Source: Cyclospora cayetanensis | Taxonomy: Eukaryota; Apicomplexa; Conoidasida; Eucoccidiorida; Eimeriidae | Length of the DNA stretch: 64,000 nucleotides | Assembly: GCF_002999335.1 (NCBI RefSeq) | Contig: NW_020312258.1 | Coordinates: forward strand, 434,001 to 498,000 | Direction of reading: 5' to 3' | Part shown: positions 32,401-41,341 of the stretch, in pieces | Layout: the number at the start of each line of letters is the position of its first letter | Numbering within the stretch: position 1 is the stretch's first letter | Translations under genes and position numbers: made by a program | The notes under the pieces: generated by a model | Databases searched by the model: none | Told to the model about the DNA's origin: nothing | Seen by the model: the letters and a program-made list of their open reading frames with translations, nothing else

Positions 32401-34299
32401 TGCCTGCAGGCATGCAGTGAAAGCTGATCAAGACAGCTTCATACGTGTAAGGAAGACTCTCTCTAAAAACACGTATGGGCAAATCAAGTTGTTAAGAGAC
32501 TGTTTATCCGGTGCGCCTACAGAAGCGCTCTCCATTTACGGCAACCTAACAGCTCGCTATCTGTCTCTGTCTCTGTCTGTCTGTCTCTGTCTCTGTCTGT
32601 CTGTCTGTCTCTGTCTCTCTCTTTGAAAAGTCTAGACGCAGCTTAGGCACTTCGCAGTTTCAGCACGGCAAAGCCGCAAAGGGGGCAGGCACGCTATAAC
32701 ACGCAAAAGAAGGCCCTTATTATTAAGGCAAGCTAGCGCCAACACCTGCTGGGCTAGTTGCAGGAATTCACATGAATAAATGTATAATATAGACATGTAC
32801 AGAAGAGTTTGCCTAGGTGCGCATGCGTTGATTCCTGAGCGTGTGCCTTACTGGCAGCCTGAAGGAAAGGCAGCTGCCCTTGCCTTACCTGATAGGCAGA
32901 AGCAGTCGTCAGCCGACGTTGATCCGCTGGATGCAGTTGCTGCAGCAGCAACAGCAACACCAATCAACAGCATGAAAGAATTGCCGCCAGAGAGTACAGC
33001 CACAGCGCCTGTAGAGCAGCAGCAGCAGCCAGCGGTGACAAAACAGAAACTAGCAGCCAGCGGTGACAAAACAGAAACTAGCAGCCAGCGGTGACAAAGC
33101 AGAAACTAGCCGCCAGCGGTGACGAAGCAGAAACTAGCAGCCAGCGGTGACGAAGCAGAAACTAGCAGCCAGCGGTTACAAAGCAGAAACTAGCAGCCAG
33201 CGGTGACAAAGCAGAAACTTACTCATGCTGGGAGGGCAAGCCTCGCATACAGGTGCACCCTCGTTGCTCCAGCTACCAGGAGGGCACTGGATGCACGAAA
33301 GAAATCCAACTGAGCCAACTGTTGAATATGAACCAGCAGGGCACTTTTGGCAAATGCCATCCTGCGGCAGCAGCACGACACCCCCATACAGAGAGGTATT
33401 TCACGCAGCTGGATGCAGCTGTGCTGCAAACTCAACGCTGTGCTGCAAACTTAGCGCTGTGCTGCGAACTCAACGCTGTGCTGCAAACTTGGCGCTGTGC
33501 TGCAAACTCAACGCTGTGTTGCAAACTTAGCGCTGTGCTGCGAACTTAGCGCTGTGCTGCGAACTTAGCGCTGTGCTGCAAACTCAACGCTGTGCTGCAA
33601 ACTCAACGCTGTGCTGCAAACTTAGCGCTGTGCTGCAAACTCAACGCTGTGCTGCAAACTTATCGCCGTGTTGCTGCCCCCACGAAGGCGGCAGCAACAC
33701 GGCGATAAGTCTGCAACGCAAGGCAGCAAAACTTCTTCCGTGGGGGCTGCAGCAGGAACAGCCTTGGTGGATGCATTTGCAGCAGCGGCAGTTGCAGCCT
33801 CATAGCCTACGCCATCGAGGTACTCGCCGTTGGTGCAGGCGACCTGCACCGCATCACAGGAAAAGCAGGTTGAACCTCAGACTCGTCTTTCAGAGTTTCT
33901 GCTTGAGAGGTTGTTATCCTGCAAAAGCCCACGAAAGCGTCTTACATTGGCGACTCTTGCAAGACGCCGCCGGGGAGCCGCGTCAGGAGAAGCAGCAGGA
34001 GTTGTTCCTGTGTACTCAAGACACGGCGTTCTTCCTGCAGTTAGTGATCCGAGGCGGGAGGCAGTGAGAAGCTGCCGCTGCTGCTGCAGCTCGCCAGCCA
34101 GCTGCCGCTGCCGCGTGGGAAGAAGCGCCTCCTGTTCGAGTCGATCCTGGTGTTGCTGCTCTTCTTTCAAAGTTGTGGGGCCACTTTGGTCGCGGGAGGT
34201 GGCATCCCCAGATACTGTCGTCAGAGGAGGAGCAGCAGCGGCAGCGTCTGTGTCTTGCGTAGCGGCAACAGCCACAGCCAGCAAGAGAGCGAGTATCAT
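23500..34299 (-). CDS. GCC2/GCC3-type Cys-rich multi-pass membrane protein (CRMP-like)
   Basis: First exon 34299-33946 opens with a signal peptide ([16 protein letters not shown]). Exons from 33843 and at 33361-33223 carry Cys modules: [33 protein letters not shown]. The exon ending at 32123 adds more Cys ([22 protein letters not shown]). Then come 32078-31908 and 31865-31639, the latter with the first membrane segment ([19 protein letters not shown]). Membrane exons follow at 31294-31137 ([18 protein letters not shown]), about 30310-29930 ([19 protein letters not shown]), about 29680-29020 (an Ala-rich loop, then a helix), 28733-28620, about 28470-28270, and several between 28.1 and 26.4 kb. 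Charged, presumably cytosolic exons lie at about 25710-25500, 25160-24860, 24630-24400, 24210-23920 and 23620-23510. The layout resembles apicomplexan cysteine-repeat modular proteins, two of which are needed for rhoptry discharge in Toxoplasma. That role is not shown here. Many 3' joins are unverified. Confidence 0.55.
24781..24839. repeat. 22-bp tandem repeat, nearly three copies
   Basis: The unit begins ctcgagagggatgttgat. It lies between the exons at about 25160-24860 and 24630-24400 of the membrane-protein gene, so it is probably intronic. Each copy carries an XhoI-like ctcgag palindrome. Confidence 0.85.
25983..26355. repeat. TGTATGTGTGTTCATG minisatellite
   Basis: About 370 bp of tgtatgtgtgttcatg and tgtgtttatgtatg units, in an intron between the last membrane exons (about 26.4 kb) and the charged exon at about 25.7 kb. 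Confidence 0.9.
27232..27416. repeat. CT-rich intronic tract
   Basis: About 185 bp of near-pure pyrimidine (tctctctt, tacctctatctc) on the + strand, so it is purine-rich on the sense strand of the surrounding minus-strand gene. Confidence 0.8.
28780..28955. repeat. ACATATATACATAC-rich repeat
   Basis: About 175 bp of acatacatatatac-type degenerate units between the membrane exon at 28733 and the exon ending near 29020. Related AT-rich blocks occur at about 28150-28260 and 28490-28585. Confidence 0.8.
29522..29580. repeat. Perfect 19-bp inverted repeat in an exon
   Basis: Arms 29522-29540 (gcaggagatgcaggagcag) and 29562-29580 are exact reverse complements with a 21-nt spacer. It lies in the Ala/Pro-rich loop exon of the membrane-protein gene. 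A second perfect fold-back, 29273-29283 with 29288-29298 (gcaccccctgc), is in the same exon. Confidence 0.85.
30432..30985. repeat. ACACAGACACATACACAGAC minisatellite
   Basis: About 550 bp of interleaved acatacacagac and acacagacacat units, one of the largest arrays in the window, within an intron of the membrane-protein gene between 31137 and about 30310. Internal blocks of roughly 100 bp recur (30540-30620 and 30880-30960), so the array grew by higher-order duplication. Confidence 0.92.
32558..32625. repeat. TCTG/TCTC microsatellite
   Basis: tctgtctctgtctg repeats over about 68 bp, in the intron upstream (sense direction) of the Cys-rich exon that ends at 32123. Confidence 0.85.
33027..33222. 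repeat. 28-bp tandem repeat, seven copies, seeded on a splice donor
   Basis: Seven contiguous 28-bp units (agccagcggtgaca...). On the gene's strand (minus) the first unit starts with the intron donor GTAAGTTTCT directly after the GCC2/GCC3-type exon ending at 33223. The other six read GCTAGTTTCT at that place. The array is thus an amplified copy of the first 28 bp of the intron, with the donor GT lost in the later copies. Confidence 0.93.
33418..33664. repeat. 19-bp tandem repeat, thirteen copies
   Basis: The unit is gctgtgctgcaaactcaac, alternating with ...cttagc and ...cgaac variants. It is intronic, between exons starting at 33843 and 33361. The last copy runs into the 21-bp inverted repeat. 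The unit is not a multiple of three. Confidence 0.93.
33658..33710. repeat. Perfect 21-bp inverted repeat (11-nt loop)
   Basis: Arm 33658-33678 and arm 33690-33710 are exact reverse complements; the outer bases are acttatcgccgtgttg. It sits at the exon/intron border of the second exon of the membrane-protein gene, at the end of the 19-bp array. A strong hairpin forms in DNA or pre-mRNA. Confidence 0.93.
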
Positions 34300-35418
34300 C
34301 AGCGCACGCGAAATTGATGGGGGCGCCGCTGGTGGCGCTGCCGAGACACTGGAACCACCGGAAGGGTCAACAGCGTTGAGCCCGTCTGCTGCTGCCGCTG
34401 CCTGCTGTCTCGCCTCCTCTGCACTGGGTAAATGGCGGTCAAATGCATTTATCTCCAAAATAAAGGTGCGATCTGGGGAATCCCAAAGGCCGTGTAACGC
34501 GGGGGAAAGGCGGGTTGTACTCGAGCGCTTGCAGCTGGAGGGCCCCTCCCCCCCCCCGAAGAAGATGGATACACTTGCGTCCGTGTCTGGCAGCTATTAA
34601 GAACTAAAACATATTAAATATCCTGAAAAAAAAACCAAGGGATATACTCCTCGCCCCCTCCAGGTTCATGACCATGCCGCCGCCCGCCGGCGAGGGGCCC
34701 CTAGCGGACTGCGAGGTGTATAGGCAGCTTCGAAGGCATGCAGGGAATTTGCATCCATGCGCTTCTCTGCTTGTTGGACTCCTAGGATCGGGGTGTTTCT
34801 CAAGAAACACGAGCACTTGGGACCGCGGGCGCCACAGCGGAAAAAAGAGGCGCCAGCTGTGAGCAGCGGCGCCAGAGCATGGCAGAAGACTACGGAGAGG
34901 AGAAGGTTCCAAGCCCTCTACCCAAGTCATATTGCACAAAATCAGGGGTGTGTCTGAGGACTTCGTGCTCTCATGCAAACAGGCGCAGCGTGGCGCTCGA
35001 GGAGGTGTGTGATGAAACGTAAGGCATCTGGGTTTGTAGCCGCTTGCATTTGCACGCAGTTGCCGCACCTGCATTCGCTACAGCGAAAGGCTCTACTGGG
35101 GGAGACCTCTGGTGCTTCTGTGTATGAACGCCTCTAAAGGATCCCGTGTCGCGACACTTAACATTGACGCAGCTAAGGTCACCACCTCCCACGCGTCCTT
35201 GCTGCTGCAGCTAGCTACTGGTGAACGCGCTTGCAGCGCGAGGAACTGAATGCCAAAGTAATGGGAAGGGATGTCCAGACACTATAACACTGAAGGGAAG
35301 GGAAGGGAGCGGCCGCTTCCGCAAGACATTACGAATGCGGGTGCTCCCCTGGAAGACACGGATCCCCGAGTCGCGCTTTGTCACGATCTCCCTCATCCCC
35401 CCTATATCGATTATCGCC
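34300..35418. other. Intergenic, 5' of the membrane-protein gene, 3' of PDXK
   Basis: It should contain the 5' leader and promoter of the minus-strand membrane-protein gene and the 3' end of the pyridoxal kinase gene. The frame is open upstream of ATG 34299 as far as TTG 34458, but the signal peptide begins at the ATG. I see no further gene. Confidence 0.45.
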
Positions 35419-36786
35419 CTAGTTATCGTTGCCATTACGTGGCAGCAGGATAGGCTTGCGAATGCAGCATGCGGGGGGATTTAAGAGGAAGGCCTGAGCC
35501 GTCACCGCATCAACCGTCTGAGGACGTGGCGACCTAGAAGTTGTATCTGCAATGACAGCCTGAAGCAGCAAGAGAGCATAAACACGCTTCGACGTCGAGG
35601 TGTGCTGCAGCAATAAGGAGACTCCAAATTATGCGATAGCTGGGGTAAACTTCATGGAGCAAAGCCAAGAGCAGGCCGATGCTTCACACACCAGCACCAA
35701 CTAGGGCGTGTATTTTTTCAGAAAAAACTGCAAGAGCCAACATACCTGCACTGCAGCAACAGTCTTTTGGAGCGCCCGACCAAGGTGGAACTGCTCCTTC
35801 ACGAAGAACCCCGTGAAGAGAGCAGTGAAAAGATCACCAGCCCCCCCGATGTAGCCTTTTGCTTTTGGAATCGCTAGAGCGTAGAGGACTTCCCTGCGTT
35901 CTTTCGGTGTTTCGTCGTCCTTTAAGCCCTCTGCAGCAGTACTGCTGCCTTCGGGGGGGGCACAGCGCTGCTCTGGCCGCTGCTGACGGGATGCAACAAC
36001 AAACAAGTGCTCCCCCTGTTGCTGATTCGGCTGTTGGATCTGCTTTTCCGCGGCAGCAAGGATGTTGAGGGCTTGCGCTGCCGCAGGAGCAGAAAACTCG
36101 ACGGATGTGATGATCACCACTTCGGGGCCTGCCGCATGCAGCGCGTCGATGGCGGTGACGAGAGCACCCCAGTTTTCAATGGGGAGGGATGGGCAACTAC
36201 ACTCGCGCCAGCCTGCTTCCTTCTGCTGTTGTGGATCTTGCTGCTGTTGCTGTTTCTGTTGCTGCAAGGAACCCAGCAGCCAGCCCGCTTCGTATTGGTT
36301 GGGGGTAATAACGTCTGCCAAGGGCAGCAGTTTGCGCATGTAGCTGTCTATACACCCGGGGTGTACGTACAGCTTCCCGCAGTCCCCCATCACGGGATCG
36401 CAAACGTAGAGGGGGGCCTTGCGGGGGCCTAGCGCCGCTCTGAGGAGGCTTAGCCAGTCCGCAGTGACGTCTAGCAAATCTGCTTTCCCCACGAACCCGG
36501 AGACAATGTACCTGAAGGGTGGCTCGTAGGCCCTCTCCGTGTCTTCTCCGCTGTTGGCAGCGGGAGGCAGGAAGGAGGAGGCGTTCAAGTGCTTGAGGAT
36601 GGTGGAGAGCTGCTGCCGCTCGAGTTGCGATCCCTCATGAACGAACAGATCGACAAACTGACAAGTGTATATACACCCTACGTCTAGTCCCAAAGCCTGC
36701 AACGGGAAGGTGAATGCATCTGCCCCCACATGCCCCTGCACGACATGTGACTGCACACCCAAGACACGACCAAGATGGGCTGACAT
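35419..36786 (-). CDS. PDXK: Pyridoxal kinase
   Basis: It phosphorylates pyridoxal, pyridoxine and pyridoxamine with ATP (B6 salvage, cytosolic). Exon 1 is 36786-35746 (347 codons from ATG), donor CAG|GTATGT, phase 0. Exon 2 is 35604-35419, acceptor TTGCTGCAG, phase 0, 61 residues to the stop; the total is about 408 against about 310 in the family. Residues 11-36 hold the substrate loop (VQSHVVQGHVGADAFTFPLQ), 127-141 YVCDPVMGDCGKLYV, 157-167 ADVITPNQYEA, and 308-320 the anion-hole motif KGYIGGAGDLF, whose Asp318 is the catalytic base. The extra length comes from a Gln-rich insert (about 174-190) after the TPNQYEA helix and a second one (about 246-300) before the ATP loop. Both are typical coccidian low-complexity inserts. 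The join is my reading; the core assignment is firm. Confidence 0.9.
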
Positions 36787-37377
36787 TGTGCTGCTGCAAC
36801 TGCCTGCCGCAGGAAGGAGATTCGTCTTTTTGCTACTGCCAAGGGGAGAAATAGCTATTGAAGCTGGTAATGCACTTCAACACTCATCCCGTGGGCATCT
36901 ATTCAGAGGGAAAAGCCCCCATCGACATGCAGCGTCGTCGGGCAGCCCCGGCTTCGGGTTCTTGCGCTCTGGCGTGGCTGCTATGAATCGCAGTGCAAAA
37001 AGAGAGAGAAAATAAAAAGCCATGCATTTTCTCGTCTTCTTCCGCATCCATGCTATAACTGGAATGATTTTCACGAGTGTTCCACGAAAAATATGGAACT
37101 TTACGCATAGAGAGAGCGCAAGAAGTCGCGTTCCCTGACTGAGAGTGCTGCTGCTGCAGACCGGGGGGGCCCCCAAGGAGGGCCCCAATCACCGGAAAGC
37201 GGATCGGATACTGCTCGGAAAGGAGTTCCTGTGGCTGCAATAAACCCGACACTCATGAAATTCTGTTCCTGCAGAGGCAGAAGCGATGCAGAAGTATGCT
37301 TCCCGCAAAAACTATGAACCAGACACCTCGGGCTGCTGAGCGCAGCAGCAGCAGCAGCCACAGCAGGAGAAGGAGCA
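36787..37377. promoter_or_regulatory. Divergent promoter region
   Basis: 591 bp separate the ATG of pyridoxal kinase (minus) from the ATG of the helical-repeat gene (plus), so both promoters must lie here unless leaders are spliced. I can name no specific element. A gggggggcccc stretch at about 37160-37185 is the only marked feature. The gcagcagcagc run just before 37378 is probably leader sequence. Confidence 0.4.
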
Positions 37378-40300
37378 ATGAAGTACTGGAGGCTTCTTAG
37401 CCAGCTGCATAGGACCTTCCTGCACGCGGAAGGGGCTGCATTAACGAAACACACTCCCAATGCTTTTTATCGTCCGCTTCACCACGCCTCCTCGTCTTCG
37501 CTCATCAATCTCGAGCAGAAGAGTAGCGCATGCAGCGCAAGCAAACTTCAAAGAAAAAGACCTACGCAGCCGCATGAATCCGTGGATCGCTTGACAGACG
37601 ACCTTCGTCGCGTCTGCCAAACTGCTCCAGTACATGAAATTGAAACCCTCGTGTTTCAGCTGCTGAGATCTACAACAGCACTGTCTCTACAGCAGCGTCA
37701 AGGAGATGCTCCTGTGCTCGTTCCTGCAGGTGGCCATACGTCACTGTCCGTGAATCCTTCTGCAACAAAAGCTACAGCAGCAGCGACGACAGCAGCAACA
37801 GCAGGTACAACAACAGCTACAGCAGCAGCAGCAACAACAACAGCAGGTACAACAACAGGTACAACAGCAACAACAACAGCAACAATAACAAAAATAACGG
37901 CTTCAACAAGAACAAGTGTGGCCGATGGTGCTGTAGCGACAGCAGGAAAAAGTGGATCGGAGGGAGCTCTAGCAGCAGCTGACGCTTCGTGCAATCTGCA
38001 CAAGCTACTCCCTGTTCAACTGGATAAAGCTACATCCCGCCTGCTACAGTGTGAAAAACGAGCACTTGTTGCTGCTGAAATCGCTTTCTTGCTCGGATGC
38101 TACGGCCGCCCCTGCAGTGGCACCCGCACTTGGCTGCTGCTGCAGCAGCAGGCGCATGCGCTGCTGCTGCAAGGCGACTTCTGCAGTGCTGCAAAGATTT
38201 GCCACGGCTACTTGAGTCTGGTGTTCGTACACCGCAAACCCCCTGTCGCAGCTACTCTTGCACCTGCGTCGGACGCTGCTGCTCTTGCGGATCTCCGAAC
38301 GTCACTACATGCCACCACGCTGCATTGGGAAGGGGAAGATGAAGAAGCAGCAGCAGCTGCTGCTGTCGCAGCAGGATCAACACGTTTTCCGCCTACAGAA
38401 GCTGCTGCAGCAGCTGCTGGAGGCTGTGACGCGCAGCAACAGGCAGCTGCTGCTTTGTTCCTCCTGCTGCAACAGCATGTGCGAGGCAAAGCTGCTGCGA
38501 CTGCGGCAGCCTACAACTCTGCGGCAGGAGCAGCATCTCAACCGAAAAATGTGTCTCTCGCTGATTTCCCAGGAGGGGGGAGAGTTAGCTCATCAACATG
38601 CGCAGCAGAAGCAGCAGCAGCAGCAGCACAAGCGCCTTTAACGTGGAATGAGGCCGTATGGTACCTCAAGCTGGTGAGCTGCTTTCGCTGCCTTCAAGAC
38701 TTTCGTCTCGCGCAGCAGATCTGCAGCTGGATTACAGAGACAATGCAAGCCCTCCACCAGCAGCAGCAGCAGCAGCAGCAGCAGAATACTGTCCACCGAC
38801 ACATGTTTCCACAAAGGCATTTCCCCCGCATTGTACTGCCGTTGGTCGAAAAACAGCAGGAGCAGCATCAGCAGGAGCAGCATCAACAGGAGCAGCATCC
38901 ACAGGAGCAGTGCGAGCTGGTGCGACAGCAGCAGCCACTGCATCAGGAGCTGCGACAGCAGACGCTTCTCGATGTAGCCGCGATTATCCGCTGCCTCTCC
39001 GACTGTTTACACGTGGACGTTCCGCTGCTTGCTGCTGCATGCACATTGATTCGTTCTGAAGCGACATTGCTGCCTGCTGCTGCCTGCTGCAGCACGCTGT
39101 ATCACTTGGCGATGCTTGGCTATTGCGATCCTGCCGCTGTCGCTGCTCTAGCCGCTCACCTCGTCAGCAGCAGGCAGCTTGCCGCTGCGCCGTTGCACCA
39201 GCTCTCCTACTTGCTGCTCGCTTTGCAGCGGCTGAAGCTGCGAGACGATCTGCTGCTCGCTTGCTGCTGCAGCAGTCTGATGGAGCAGTCCTCCCGTCTG
39301 CATGAGAAGATGCTGCAGCTGCCCCCACAGAAGCGGCAACAGCAAGCCAGACACCTCATTTCTGTTTTGCACTGTCTCGCTATCAGCGGCTTATGCGACG
39401 CTGAACTGCTGCGGAGGCTGCTGCCGCTGCTGCTGCAAGCTGCAGCGGCAGCAACTCCCGCTTCTGCTGTGCTCGCCTTCCACAGCACCGTAAGAATGGG
39501 GGCTTGGCTTGGCCCCCTCAGACGCCTCGTGAGGCAGCAGGTGTTCGTACACCTGCAGCAGCAGCAGCTGCTGCAGCAGCAGAGCCTCAATACGTCCGCT
39601 TTGCTGGGAGCAACGACTCTCTGCTACCACCATTTGGGATTCTATGACGCCCCTTTGCTGTTGCAGCTTGCTGCAGTCATTGGCTGTGAGCTGCAGAGGC
39701 AGCAGCAGCAGCAGCAGCAGCGGCACACAGAACATGCGGTTCTCATGGCATCCTTCCTCTGGCGCGCACTCTATGGCGTGCAACACCTCGCCGCCACTCC
39801 AAGAGATTTCTTGCCGCAGCAGTCCTTGCAGGAAGATGCCGAGGCGGCACAGAGCCTTCAGGGGAAATACTGGGAAGCGTCTCCTGCCTCGAAAACTGCC
39901 GCCGCCACACCGATGGCTTCAAGCAGCGCAAGCAAAGAAATTGGCAATTTCGTCCGCTACAGCAACAGCGGCAGCCCTTGGACTTGGCACTCTCCCTGGC
40001 TAGCTGCTCCTTTGCTCCTGTTGCAGCGGCTGCTGCTACCACAGCCACAATACCACAACAGAGAGCTGCTCCAACTGCTGCCCATCAAGATGTGGGCGCG
40101 GAAGAGCAGCAGTTTGCACGAAGAAGTGTTTACCTCCCTCCCTGATTCGCTAAGGGGTCTCGCCGCCTCAGAAGTGCAGGCTGGTCCGTTTGTGATAGAC
40201 ACCGTCATCAGCGCCAAGCTGCTGCTGCGCTGGCAGCAGCAACAACGGCAACTGCAGCAGGGAAAGCAAAAGAAACTGAAGAAGAGCGCCTCGCCGGACG

Positions 40301-40987
40301 GCGCGACACCTCCGACAGCAAAGCCGCGCAAAAAACAGCAGCAGCAGCAGAAGCAATCTCCCTTGCCAGATTCTGCTGCTGCTCCAGATTCTGAAAGGGT
40401 AGTCCCTCTGCTGCAAACGGGATGCCAGAAGACGCCAGGCAGCCTCGAGGAAGAAAAGCGCATGCGTAAGAAGAGCACCAAGGGGAGTAACAGCAGCAGC
40501 ACACGCAACAGCAAGCAGCGCAGTGGCAGCCGCCCAGGCGAAAGGGCTGTGTGCCAGAGTCAAGAGGTGAGTAAGGGACTTGTCTTGTGACAATCGCGTG
40601 ACACTTGCTCGGCATTAAAAGGAATGCAAAAATAAGTGATGCCTTTGGGTGTCTTGTCAAGTTTGTCAACAAAAACAGCGAATCTCACTGCTGCCTCCCC
40701 AGCTTCGCGCACAAAAACCTAGGGAGGGGGTGGCTGCAATCATACCCGTAAAGGGGCACTACTCTGCTGCTGATGGATGCGCCTTTGGTGTCACAGCGAC
40801 ATCTGAGACAGCGCAGGGCCTTTTCTGCAGTTTGAAAGTTTGTCCCTCTCTCTCCACACACACAGCAAAATGTGCGGCAAATGGGCTGCACACCCACTCT
40901 GTGTTGGCAACGGAGGGTTCATTAGGGGTCCTGAGCCTTTGCAACGGCAGCTGCGGCTGCACTTGTTTGCTGCTGTACGTGCCTTAA
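37378..40987 (+). CDS. Large helical-repeat protein, probably organellar (OPR/FASTK-like)
   Basis: A 1,063-codon exon runs from ATG 37378 to a perfect donor GAG|GTGAGTAAG after 40566. Exon 2 starts at 40703 (cccag, phase 0) and reads LRAQKPREGVAAIIPVKGHY; it may end near 40838 or run to the stop at 40987. The N-terminus (MKYWRLLSQLHRTFLH) is basic and amphipathic, like a mitochondrial presequence. Residues about 125-180 are Thr/Ala low complexity coded by ACA/GCA. Residues about 440-790 hold Leu-rich paired helices with a recurring pattern (CSTLYHLAMLGYCDPAAVAA; LISVLHCLAISGLCDAELLR; ATTLCYHHLGFYDAPLLLQL), as in octotricopeptide/FASTK-type RNA binders. The tail is Lys/Gln-rich. No RAP domain is seen. 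A possible last exon at about 40870-41041 ends AALHHCVS. The RNA-binding role is inferred from the repeat pattern only. Confidence 0.65.
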
Positions 40988-41341
40988 GACTGCAGCAGCT
41001 GCAGCCTGTCGCATTCGCTGCCCTGCACCACTGTGTATCCTGACGACGCTCCCGGATGCACACCTCTGCAGGTGCTGCAGCTCGTCGGCGGTGTCTTGTG
41101 AGCCACGCCGCGTTTTATCGCTAGGAGCAGAAGTGGAAGGCCTTCTGCGAGGCCTCCTGAGGAGGCTGCATTGCCCTAGAGGCAGCCGCTGAGGCCAGAA
41201 GGAGGGAGCTCCTGCAGCAGAGCAAAGGCTTAGGGGTAGCGTGGTGACGGTAGAGTGAAAGGCCGTGCACTAGAGTGGCAGCCAAAAGGGGAGGCAGCAG
41301 CAACATCGGCAGATCGGGGGTGGAGTGCGCGTAGAGAGGAA

